Origin: Parelaphostrongylus tenuis
Taxonomy: Eukaryota > Nematoda > Chromadorea > Rhabditida > Metastrongylidae
Direction: 5' to 3'
Length of the DNA stretch: 64,000 bases
Assembly: GCA_019055375.1 (NCBI GenBank)
Contig: JAHQIW010004267.1
Coordinates: 23,559-87,558 of the forward strand
A program made the position numbers and the translations under genes. This document shows positions 10,690 through 21,474 of this stretch, piece by piece. A model generated the notes under the pieces. That model was not told the origin of the DNA. It worked only from the letters and a program-made list of their open reading frames with translations, and searched no databases. Position 1 is the first letter of the stretch. Each line of letters opens with the position of its first letter.

Positions 10690-11290
10690 TGCCCCTCTGA
10701 CCATCTGCAAAAGATCTCTGCTGTGACCGTACAGGAAAGAAGGACTATCTCAAGTCGGTCACTATTGGAGATGAGTTCTGGGTGTGCCACAACGATAACA
10801 TTCACAACGCCTACTTGTTGCTTCGCTCCGGAAGCTGTCAGCTTAGCCAAAGCCTGAATTCCATACTCGTTAGTTCATTCTCCCGACTATAGGGAAAGCA
10901 TGCTGTTTTGGGAACTGTTCCACAACAAGCACACAATCAGTGCCGACATCTACGGGAAACAAGACTGGAAGTTGGTTGCACCAACACGAGAGAATGGTCT
11001 AAAACAACTCAATATCGCTCTTCTCCAAGATAACGCTTGATCTCCCACTGCAGAACAACTGGTCACGTTTTGGATTAAGTGGGCTGGACTACGTGCCACA
11101 TCCACTATACAGCCCTAATTTTGTACCATCGGTTTATCACTTCTCCATGTCCTATGACAGCATCTGTGCGAGGAAAATGAAAGACTACAACCAGATCAAA
11201 ACCTCACTGACTTCTCTGACCACCAGCCTCGTCAATTATGGGAAAAGGCATTAATCTTTGAACAGCAGATGATTGCATAACATGGACTAT
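10690..11290 (+). pseudogene. Mariner transposase relic
   Basis: Translated in shifting frames, the segment shows ESMLFWELFHNKHTISADIY followed by ALLQDNA. These match the mariner pattern of a WELLP..TINAD.Y strand and a DNARPH catalytic region. About 75 bases later comes a block resembling the YHFF..RW tail. Stops and frame changes interrupt it, so it is dead. Tc1/mariner enzymes cut and paste DNA with a DD34D triad; here only the second aspartate region is readable. Confidence 0.7.
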
Positions 11291-11810
11291 GATAGTGGTT
11301 ACATGGTTACTTAGTTGACTTATTCAGTCAAATAACAGTTAAACTAACAAAAGTGTTGAAATGGCGAAGAAATTATGCAGCCCAGTAGTTCCCTCATTAA
11401 TTCAGCAAAAGCCACGCGGCTGTTAAATAACATTTTTCCAGCTGAACTTTTGATGTCTTTGTCCTTTGTTAGAGTCCATGATTCGAGTCGATCGTTCACA
11501 GTCGTTTATCCTCATTGAGTTCCTCATTTTCGTTCTCGCGCTAGTCGAATTTTTTTCGGTGTAACGTTGCACGAAGATTAAAGATGAGGATGAACGACTG
11601 TGGCCGACTAACTCAAATCACCAGCTCTAGAGAAGATGAAAATGTTGAAACGTTAGCCGAGTAGCTCTAAATATACCTAAGACAGATACAGCGAATCTAT
11701 CTGTCAGTCGCCATCCGTCAATGGCCTAGCTCGAACAGTCGGTCTCGACATTGAACCCAGTCACGCTGATAGATATTCGGTATTGAAGATCAAATGAAAA
11801 TCTTTTTGCT

Positions 11811-12090
11811 TAACCGCTCTAGCGGTGGTATGATGTTTTCAAATATACCCATTAATGTAGAGTGGTGTGCATAATTTTTGCGTGAGGAGGGACCAGAACC
11901 GGCATCTTACTCTTTCCGGGAGCGCGTGCTCTATGTGCATGTGCGAAATGGGCGTCAGCAGGGTAACGGATAGAGCACGCGCTCCCGTGAAGAATGAGGA
12001 GCGGGTTCTAGTCCCACGTGACGCGAAAGTTTGCACATCACCCTGTAACAATGGGTATATTTGAAAACATCATACCACCGCTAGAGCGGT
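11811..12090. repeat. tRNA-like foldback element (family T), near-perfect arms
   Basis: The terminal arms are about 58 bp. The left begins ACCGCTCTAGCGGTGGTATG and the right is its reverse complement ending CATACCACCGCTAGAGCGGT. Inside are outward tRNA-like blocks, including GGGTTCTAGTCCCACGTGACG on the right and GGGACCAGAACCGGC on the left. Inner arms (GGGAGCGCGTGCTCTA and TAGAGCACGCGCTCCC) also pair, so the whole 280 bp can form one long hairpin. The overlapping open frames on both strands are a by-product of the palindrome. Confidence 0.88.
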
Positions 12091-12194
12091 CAAACGAAAA
12101 CGATTTTCGTTTGATCTTTAATATTCAAGACAATTGACTAGTAGCAAAAATTCGACTCCGGAAAATTGATAGAGACATTGAAGAATGCGTAGTA

Positions 12195-12320
12195 GCGAAA
12201 CGCTGCTTTGGTGATGTGGTGGTAACATGCAACTGCGGTATAGGTGAAATGCGGGTTCAACTGTCGTCTGAGGTCGCGTTTTAACTTACAATTCAATTCT
12301 CCTAGGCATATTTGTAAAAG
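12195..12320 (+). repeat. tRNA-like element, right half of family T
   Basis: The segment contains GGTGATGTGGTGGTAACATGC, GGTGAAATGCGGGTTCAAC and CTGAGGTCGCGTTTT, then CAATTCTCCTAGGCATATTTG. These match the right halves of the copies at 9809 and 23085. The left half was not found; a SINE directly follows. Confidence 0.6.
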
Positions 12321-12321
12321 A

Positions 12322-12615
12322 GTTCATGTGGCGCAGTGGTTAGAGGTGCTCTGTGTCGCACACGAGGTCAGTGGTTCGATCTCGCTCCAATGGCTCGCCA
12401 AGCCATCCATACCTCCGCGGTCGCTGAATTGGCACCAGACTGGTCTCAGACTTGTCTGGGAGGATAAGCAGCACTGACTCGTTCAGCTGGAGGCCACCAC
12501 GAGTCATTGTAAAGGCCGAATATGCATTCAATCACCTCAAACGAAGTTAAAAATCGAAGACGAATGTATGGCGGATCCCTCAGGGATTGATCAACGCCGA
12601 GAGTTTTATCCTTTT
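12322..12615 (+). repeat. tRNA-derived SINE, well preserved
   Basis: The head GTGGCGCAGTGGTTAGAGG (A box) and GGTCAGTGGTTCGATCTCGC (B box) form an internal RNA polymerase III promoter of tRNA origin. The body has CAAGCCATCC, AATTGGCACCAGACTGG, TCTGGGAGGATAAGCAGCAC, CGAGTCATTGTAAAGGCC and the tail CCTCAGGGATTGATCAACGCC. Related copies lie at 20452, 45600, 50028 and 56880. Confidence 0.88.
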
Positions 12616-12619
12616 CATA

Positions 12620-13790
12620 TTTGAAACATCATAACAGTGCGAAAAAGCACTTAAAACATAAGAAATCTTGAGAAAACACTAGACATAACTTTATTCTCGT
12701 ATCCAGTTCAGCATTTCTTAGACGAACGTAAAAATTTTTTAATGCCTGCTCTGTATATCTTAATATGGCGTACTCTGACGATCGCAGTTCTTCATTTAGC
12801 CAATTGTTTTGCATTTGTCATCTGAGGAAGTGCTCTGAATTACTTCTGCGTTCGTCTTTAAGTAATTTGCCTCTCCACGAATAGTAGTTGAATGTTAGAT
12901 GAGAGTAATTTTTCTGAGATCCGAGTACAACCATGCTAGATCGGAGGGGGTTGGGAATTGTACGCTAGTCTAGTTTTGACTCCATTCGACTCCATTAGCA
13001 CCTCGGATGTGATTGAGTGCACACTTCGTGTAATGACCTGGCTCCGATGTATCAACTCAGTATTCTATTCTTGCAAACTAGTTTGGCGTCAATTAAGCGA
13101 ATCCGGAAAGGTGGAACCTAATTGGTCTTAAAGGGTTAAAATCCACATCTGCGTTGAATGATATTCTTTAGCTCTGTGCTACACGCTTCTCAACACTACA
13201 GTGCACTAAGAAAAACGTGCAAATCTGTACATTGTAATTGATAAACTCCATTAATTCTGGAGGTCTTTCATACACTATTTGTTAATAAAGTCATATAACA
13301 TCATAATAATTGTTGAAGCAGCTTTCTTGGTGTGAGAGAATGAGATTGCAGCAAGAGGCTGAAATTTTTCAAACTTATCATTGAAACATTATATGATCTG
13401 GCTTACGAAGTCATAGGGCTTGCCATTTCACTGGTTCAAGTCAATATAAAGCACTTTATTTTCTGTTGCCTCCTTTACTCGCAGACAGTTTTCGCAGTGC
13501 TCTTTCAACGAAATAAATAGCTTCCCTATCACGCATCATTGGGGGTTTACCCATGCAGACCATTCTAATCCTCACAAAAACTCTGCAGCAACTCTCAGTG
13601 GTATCAGTTTGTTCGTGTCATTGAACTCATCCCAGGAAAATCCGCAGTATAGAGTACGATAGGATTGTTTTTGATGGAGACAATCTAGTTTGTCCAAAAC
13701 CACGGTGAAGGACACGACGTCATCGCGATTGTATCATCAGCACTGAATTCCTTCCAGATTTACATAAGAATTGATGATCTATCATAGTTC
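12620..13790. other. No recognisable gene or repeat
   Basis: The stretch is AT-rich with only short open frames and no conserved motifs. I see nothing I can name. Confidence 0.4.
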
Positions 13791-13796
13791 TTCTAT

Positions 13797-13970
13797 TTGA
13801 CCGCTCTTATCTGTGGTAAGATGTTAGAATATACCCAGTGATGAAGAGTGATGTTCAAAAACATTCGCGTCAGCTGTGATTCGAACCCACATTTTACCCT
13901 ATCCGGAGGCGCGTGGTGAGCCGTTGCACTCCGACGCCCGTTTTGATACCACTCTTTTCTACATATGAAA
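13797..13970 (-). repeat. tRNA-like element, left half of family T
   Basis: ACCGCTCTTATCTGTGGTAAG followed by ATGTTAGAATATACCCA matches the left terminus of the family T copy at 11811. CTGTGATTCGAACCCACATTTTACCC is a minus-strand T-arm and GTTGCACTCCGACGCC a minus-strand A-box-like end. The right arm is missing. Confidence 0.68.
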
Positions 13971-13999
13971 TCTTATTCGAGCTTTCAAACAAAATCGAG

Positions 14000-16080
14000 A
14001 AATACTGTCAAATCGGCATGCATATTCAGCCTTGATAACCCAACTTCAAACCCATACGAAAACAGCGATTGAGTCTGAACGAGGAAATTGTTCCGTGCAC
14101 TTTTTACACGAAAAGCTAGTGCCTTCTAGTTGGATTGAGATGAGACTCTGAATAGCAGCATTTATTCACTACTGGTTAGCGTTCTGGTAGGTCCGCTTTC
14201 TTTGAAGTCCATTGTTCTCTTTCAGAGGTAACTTTTCAAGTAATCTTTGGGATTTCAAGCCTTTGCGAGGTCGATACGCTATATTACGCTTTGTTCGTGA
14301 CTTGCGTACATTTCCACGATATCGCCATTATCGCAGCCACTCTCCTCCTATGCTAGAAATGGGACGTCAAACAATAGTATTTTGTCAGTGAGAAAAATTG
14401 TAGCTGCCAGCGTACCTACAATCGATGAGTTGCCAATGGCACAAAAGATATATTACATTTCAATTGACTATTTTTTTCAACCTCATCTCTATTATAAGAG
14501 GAAAAGGAGTAAGTGGCTTGGTGATGACGATACCGACGAAACGCGGGTAGGCTACAAACGGAACTTTACGTAAAGTGCTAACCTCGACAAGGCCTAAAGC
14601 AATTCCAGAAATTAAATCTCGAATATTCTAGAAGCGAGATTATGAAAACAGTCGATTGAAAGATAAATTTCTAAACGTTAAGGAGTAGTTTTCTCTTAAT
14701 ATGCACTTTCCTCATTGAGAGAAAATCTCGTTGGGCTTGCATCGTAGACAGACTCGGAGTACGCCGATTTCTATATTCAGCATTTGATGGTTGTCTTCTG
14801 GTAAACCACACTGCTCTTGTTGTTTGACGAAATGCTGTTCGACACAGTGTTCTAAACTGCGGCGGATAAATCATGTCGATTTTTCACTTAGAGCGAATTT
14901 TGGAAGAGAATAGTAGGATCCAAAAGATACAAAAACAAAACATAAGTCAACCTCAACTATTATTATTAATTGTTACTAGCAACATCGTCTGTGCATAAGA
15001 AAAGAAATATCACTTGCTGAACAACGACATAGCCAGTATCATTAGAGAGTCGTTCAATTTTCATAAGTTGAACAGCGACATGGCCACGATTATTTGAGAG
15101 TCCTGGTAAAATTCATGGCGTTGAGAATTGGTCAACTTGTGGATTTGATCAGTTCGTCGTGTAGTCGAAAAGACTCCTGTCCAATCAGTTATGCTGCTGC
15201 ATACTTCCTTGAACTAATCGAATAGGTTAAACCAATTCTAACACAATCAAGTTGCCAGCATTAGTGAATCCCATTGAGTTGTATTATCATAATTATGTTT
15301 CCGCAAGTATTCATCAAGGAGCTAAAACAATGAATGTCAACAGATGTCTACATTGACAGTCCGACGAATCTCTTAGCGTGTCTTTCTATATATCCACGTG
15401 GCCTGAGGATATCGCCCACACGTCTTTTATTGCTTTCAATTAGCAAAAAATGATGATAATAAAAGTATTAAGAAAATTGCAAATCACGATAAGCAGCAAC
15501 AACTTGCGAGAATAATTTCGAAGGGTGCTTATTATGCCGACATACACAATAAAGCTCAACAAATATTTGTCATTTACCGTCTTTCATACACATGCTGAGG
15601 TATCGTCTCTTTGAATTTGTTGCAGATGTGTACGGGGTGATTTTATCTAAGTGGTTATAGGCAATAGTTGTTCACAAGAAAATTTGATCACATATGAGCT
15701 ACACTAACAAAGAACGATTTCTTCGATTTCCAGGGTTTTCGGCTGGCTCCCGGGGGCAAGACTTTCTGAGAAGAAGACAGCGCCGAACTGATGCATAATT
15801 AGGTTACTGTAGGCCTAAATAACAGTGATTTGGTACATCGGTATGTTACCGCAATTATAGGCCAAATGTGCACTCAGACATGATTGATGAGGTCGATTTC
15901 ATGGTACACCCGTCAGAAATTAGTCAACGTCGGTAGCCTTCTAATATTTTTTCTTCGATCTCACAGCTGAATGTGAACTGAAGTGTTTGAGTCCGCGGAA
16001 TTTCATGTTAATAGGAATTTTAGCTGATGTTTCCCTAGAAAATAAGGTGTGTCACGCAAGTTATTATATACACCGGACGT
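14000..16080. other. No recognisable gene or repeat
   Basis: Short open frames at 14382-14573 and 14671-14874 show no family features. I see no splice-flanked conserved peptides, tRNA or tandem structure. Confidence 0.4.
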
Positions 16081-16084
16081 GCAT

Positions 16085-16794
16085 TCAAGCGCTTAGATGA
16101 TGCTTAATATATGGCGCATCCTTCAGAGATTGACAGCGCCGAAAACTTTTTTCTCTCATCCCTCATTAAGAATCAAGGAAACTCCAAATAATATGAAGAA
16201 TTCACTTCACGATAATATGAATGATTGCTATCGGAACTGCTCCCTCCTTATCAAAGTTAATGCGCTGTTGTTTCAGTAATATCTGCTTCTGCACTTTTCC
16301 AAACAGCTGCCGTCAAAAAGACGTAAGTACTAAACATGACTAAACACCAACTGTTCTAGGAATGTTTCAAGCGTTTGTTGTTCGCTCACGAAGAGAACGA
16401 TATATTCAAAGTTGTTGAACTATCAACATTACATTATGTACACACGAAAGAAATACATTAAAATTGAACAATCAGGGACTGTCGATCACTGTCATCGTTG
16501 CAAAAAGCGTTTTGAAAAACCAGAGGGCATTACGAAATTCGTCCTTTGGTAAAGTTTATGGGACATCGTCAAAACAGAGAATCAGATATTCAAATAAGTG
16601 ATGACACGATTCAGACACTGTCAATTTTCGCAGACGCTCCGAGGAACTAAGCAAACCTCATGAGATCTCTATGAAAACTCAGCTACCATCTGACGGCGAA
16701 TTCAAGGTTTGCGAAAATTCTTGTGAAGTACAGGCCAGTGACAGAAAAAATCTATCTCTAGATTGTATACCACTCAGTGAACCACTTCTTTTGC

Positions 16795-16847
<53 letters not shown>

Positions 16848-17560
16848 GTACTTCGAAATACAGATCTCTAACAGAACGACTACATAGCCTTTTTTCAAAA
16901 TGCGTCATTTGGGCAACTGTCCGGTTTTGCAAGCATGGATTTGAAATCGCTTCCGCAGAAATAGATCGGCTTGATCAATTTGGCGATAACGGGTATTGTG
17001 TCGAAATGGCTGGAACAGTTTTGTCATTGTAGAATTAAACAAGCCACATCTAGCATAATACCGCAAATTCTTCGCAGCATCTCACCTTCATCGTCATAAG
17101 CGCTCTCTCGAACACAATCGACTGCATCCATTCAGTTTTACCTGAGAAATCCAACCATTCTTATGGTAATAATCCACAGAAATAGCAGTCTATAATTTGA
17201 GCGTTTCAACCCTCAACACAATTCTTTTTTCTTTTCGTAGCAGTTTCTGTATGGCGACACTTTACCATCCGGATTATCGTGCACTAGGCTTTTATGCTTA
17301 CAAAGAGATATGAATTGTCAATACCTCACCTGTAGCTCAAGCATTTTTTAATTGGTAAGCGGGTATCCTAAAATCTGTGATTTACACACTAACTTCAAAT
17401 CTGACGTTTTGTATTTTGTCTGTAGCAGCAATTTGTAGTTGAAACGATTTTAAATTGCATTCTCACTTACATATTAGATGTATGAAAAACGTACATATGT
17501 ATCTGTGAACAGTGTAGTCGAATGGGTAACGAATCAAAATAAACTGCTTGACAAAAATCT
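16085..17560. repeat. Long dispersed repeat R1, copy 2 (empty site for the LINE)
   Basis: The copy is collinear with 4395-5801 and 6861-7060, with many shared blocks including AAGTACTAAACATGACTAAA, ACCAACTGTTCTAGGAATG, TGACGGCGAATTCAAGGTTT and AAGCGGGTATCCTAAAATC. It lacks the LINE insertion and gained a (TA)n microsatellite at about 16796. It starts with a SINE-tail-like segment. Confidence 0.8.
16796..16845. repeat. (TA)n microsatellite
   Basis: An uninterrupted run of about 24 TA dinucleotides lies inside repeat R1 copy 2. The other R1 copy has no such run at the matching place (about 5180). Confidence 0.97.
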
Positions 17561-17599
17561 TCATAGCAATCAGATTCAGATATGATAATGCGATGCAGA

Positions 17600-19950
17600 T
17601 GTTAGATCAAATATGTCTATGTATTTTGAGTATAAAATTTTTCGTTATGTTCTCCCTTCCGAACAAACGCATACTCTCTAACTTTAATCAGATTGGAAAA
17701 GATTGAAAAAATGAAAGAGATGGAGAAGCAACTAATGCATTATGCTTTCTTTTGCGACATCGTACCAGTTTTGAAAAGCCGCCCTTCATCGTAAGTCAAT
17801 CGTTTGAGCAACATTCGCAGAGATTGCCCACATGTGATTCAGTCAAGAAAGTGGCACGCAGTGTAACGCTGTTTATGAAAAGATACATGTGACGCTTTGA
17901 AAAATGATGCGCTTTCGTAGGAAAATCGAAGCCATCGAGATGCCATCAAATGAATATGTGGCTGACCAGGTCCCTGAAAAAAAAAAAACACGATTACATT
18001 ATCGGCCCACAAATGTCTCTTGGACATCGAAATTAGCTCAGAAATACAAAATAGATTGCTAATAGGCTGAAAGAAAGTTCCGAGAAAATTTTTGTAAAAC
18101 ATTCATTCATGCACCTATTACACCCGAATACAGACAAAACTAATAGTCAAAGTACTTCCTTTAACTTCAAGTACTGTTTGAACCACTTGTATACCGTACT
18201 TTTGCCAACTCTGTCTTCGACCCAATGTAAATTGATGCGTTCACTTGCCACCGTTGCATTTAAACCTCACAGCCATTCGTGCATCATTTACAACCTAATT
18301 TGCTCACTTGTTAACTCCATCTTCAAATAAGTAGATAAATTACATACCAATCAACGCAGGAGAAACACAGTTCTAAGCAAATAATCCCAAAAGCACAAAA
18401 AAATGGCCAACACCCAAAAAAGTTACAAGCATTTTCTCGGATTTTTTTCCCCAACCTATTTAATACATTGCTACAAAATCGATTGAGTACAAACGAATAG
18501 TGGTTTTTTTTGTCCATCATGAAACTTTTTTTTCTAAGGAGATAGTAAGCGGTTCTAACAACTCTAATTTCATTATTTACACCAATAACATTGCACTCGT
18601 TATCTCTTATCAATTCTACACTTTGCAGTTGACACGCTTTTGTATACTGAAAACGCTTAATCCACAACATCCGGAAGGTATGTTGTTGGTATGTAGGCAC
18701 GGTAATTATGGCTCTGCTAAAGCGTTTTTGAGCCTCTTAACTTCTTTCAAAGCCCTTTTATTTCATTTTGTGATGCGAGGAGTATACTGATTTACAAACT
18801 CGTTCTATGATCCTTCACTGTTGACTATCAAATAATCACTAATTTCAAAGCATCGACGTGGTCGAACCAGGCGTTATGAGTTAACCACTTGCGCCACAAA
18901 GTCGAAGTAACCACTATTCTTATAAGCTCTTGAGGTTTCGCAGTGATATTTGCAACACTTCAATGTTCTTTCTCAAAAAAAAAGTGCCCTTTCCTCCATA
19001 AACTCATAAGAAGTGTGCAAGAACCAACGAAATTTTGTTGCACTCCTAATCTGAATATAATTAAATAAAGAAAATGTCCTGAAAAGTTTTTCGGCAAGCG
19101 TGAAATGTGCTGAAACGGAGTTGTTCTAGCCGTGACGTCTGTCACCTCCACACCGCGTGGATTATAAAAACTTCAACCTGACAACATTTATAAGAACTGT
19201 TGCACATGACCAGTTGCACACATACACAATCCTGCATTTTTTAAACAGTATGAAGCAAATAAACAACATTCCTCGCCACCATTACATGGCATGTCTTCCT
19301 ATACGACGCTTAGATGCTATCGAAATCTAGAATTCCTAATCTGGTAGAGTCTTACAAGTCTCATGACTACGACATTCGCGACATTAGCGACCGATTGGAG
19401 CTGAACCAAGCACTGCGGGATGCAATGCGTGTTTAAAATTCATGCCAAATATGAAAATCATGAAATATGACACTTTTCAAAGCATGACTTCAAATCAACA
19501 ATCCAGCTTGTAAACTCATTACAGGCTAAGTTCAGCCTTTCCTATAAACATATGAATGCGTGCCTCTTCAACCATTTTTGACTAGCAACCTGTCACAGCG
19601 TGGCTGGTCATCGGATTGATCTCAGTGTTTATTCAGTAAATAGTAATTTACACACGTGGCACGTGGAACTAAATTCTGAGATCACCGTTCTAATCTTCGA
19701 TTCACGAAACGGTGAAAGGGCTCGAGAAGGGATGAATGGGCTAAGAAAATTGCTTTGAAGAGCCAGCGGTTACAGAGCTAAAGAAGAAGACTTGGACTAA
19801 TTTTATCATAATATGGAACTTTATGCAAAGAATATGAAGCGGAGCCCATATAGGCCATTCGCAGTAAGTCGGAAGTGTCCCAACGGGCTTTAGTTAGTGT
19901 AATCAATGGATATGTATGTGTGTGTATGTGTTAAACAACATGTGTGTATC
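17600..19950. other. No recognisable gene
   Basis: Several open frames (for example 18323-18700 on the minus strand and 18500-18790 on the plus strand) overlap on opposite strands and show no family motifs. A tRNA-like SINE head lies on the minus strand at about 18848-18906. Confidence 0.4.
18848..18906 (-). repeat. tRNA-derived SINE head (A and B boxes only)
   Basis: On the minus strand this reads TGGCGCAAGTGGTTAACTCA followed by CGCCTGGTTCGACCACGTCG, the head of a tRNA-derived SINE. The body is not recognisable. Confidence 0.45.
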
Positions 19951-19959
19951 GGCGATTTT

Positions 19960-21240
19960 CCGACGTGTTTCACTGCATATGTTAAGATGTCTCGGAAATG
20001 CCTCCACAAGCTGTCACTCCCATCTACTCGGTCTCAGTGTCTGGGAGCAGAGTTCATAGAACTAAAACGCTAAGCGGTATGAATTTCGGGGACCGGTAGT
20101 CATCACGACGAATGAAATCAACTAGGACGACAGCGACGTCATTATGTCTGAGGAATGTCTCGGGAAACCAATACTCCTAACTACTAGATGTCATTGTCCA
20201 GGAAAGAGTAGCAAGAACTCTAACGTTAAGCTAGAGTTGTACAGATTCCGGGTAGGCGTTAGTACCGTGAATGAGATTCTCGACGGTTTTACTGCTTCGT
20301 AATGATGCTTCAGGGATCTCTACGTAGGCCCACATTCATTTCGATGTCACTGGCGCGCAGTAGAATTCATAGAACTCTAGCGTTAAACTACATAGAGATC
20401 GGGAAGAGCAGTCACTGTGAATAAATTTTCTGACGGTATTGCTGCCAGGAGCGCATGTGGCGCAGTGGTTAAAGATGCTCTGCGCCACATACGAGGTCAA
20501 TGGTTCAATCTCGCGCTCATGGCTCACCAAACCATCTATTCCTCCGGCTCAATAAATTGGTAACAGACTGGTCTCAGACTTGTGGGGGAGGATAAGCAGC
20601 ACTGACTCGGTTTAGCAGGAGGCCACCGCGATCATTGTAAAAGCCAGATATGCATTCAATCACTTCAAACGAAGTTAAAAATTGGAGACGAATGCATCGC
20701 ATCTAGTAGGGATTGGCCAACGCCGAGAGCTTCTAGCTTTTATCTTCACTGCATATGTCAAGATATTTCGGGTATTTTTCGGTAAGCCAATACTCCCATC
20801 TACTCCCATAACAGTGTTTTATTGTTCAAGGAGATTTTATAGAACTCTAGCGCTAAGCCCCATAGATTTCAGGGACTATTAGTGAGTTAGGACGAACGAA
20901 ATCGACTATGGTAGCAGCGATGTCAAGATTTCTGGGGAATGTCTCAGCAAGCCAAAATGCCATCTGCTCGGTATTATCTTCCGGAGTAGAGTTCATAGAA
21001 CTATAGCGTCAAATCTTTTAGATTTCGATAACTGATAGACACTGCGAATGAATACGACGCTTTCACCGCATCTGTCAGGATCTCTCCTGGAACGTCTCCT
21101 CAAGCCAACACTCCTACCTACTCGATGTGAACATCGCCCACACAGGAGGCTTCATTGAAAAACTCTAGCGCCAAACCGTATAGATCCCGGAGAACCGGTA
21201 AGTCAGTTAGGACGATTGAAATCGACTACAATAACAGTGA
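19960..21240. repeat. Diverged tandem repeat, about 157-bp period, six units, split by a SINE
   Basis: The landmark ATAGAACTCTAGCGCTAA (with variants) recurs near 20055, 20214, 20371, 20841, 20997 and 21157. Spacing is 156-160 bp, except across the 20371-20841 gap, which holds the SINE at 20452-20735. Other unit markers are CATCTACTCGG, GTCTCGGGAA and GGGACCGGTA. The array ends just before the GC-rich region upstream of twinfilin. Confidence 0.82.
20452..20735 (+). repeat. tRNA-derived SINE inserted in the 157-bp array
   Basis: It opens with CATGTGGCGCAGTGGTTAAAG, has a B box GGTCAATGGTTCAATCTCGC, and shares the body and tail of the 12322 copy (GGTAACAGACTGGTCTCAGA, GGGATTGGCCAACGCCGAGA). 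The array unit resumes directly afterwards. Confidence 0.87.
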
Positions 21241-21474
21241 CATGGCGAGCAATTCGGGGAGGATAAACGGCCACCCACGACGAGAGAGTGGGTGCCATCA
21301 TAGCGGCCGCCTGGACAGAGGCCGACGGCCACTCGGGCGCCGATGAGAGTGCGGGCGCAGCACGTACAGAGCGGCGGCCGCGTCACCCGACCCGTGCCTG
21401 CCCAGGCCGCCCGCCGCCAGACCAGAACGTCCCCAGCCGACTGCCCTGAGCAGCCGCCGCTATCCCCACGGCAA
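21240..21474 (+). promoter_or_regulatory. GC-rich, CpG-rich segment immediately upstream of the twinfilin start
   Basis: The 230 bp before the ATG are strikingly G+C rich (runs such as GCGGCCGCC and CGGGCGCCGATG) within AT-rich surroundings. This is the likely 5' UTR and promoter-proximal region of twinfilin. The open frames through it (21155-21346, 21343-21672) reflect stop-poor GC-rich sequence rather than a separate gene; the second one even overlaps exon 1 in another frame. Confidence 0.5.

Noticed and set aside
18323..18700. 125-residue minus-strand open frame
   Set aside because: It overlaps another long frame on the opposite strand, is rich in low-complexity residues and has no recognisable domain.
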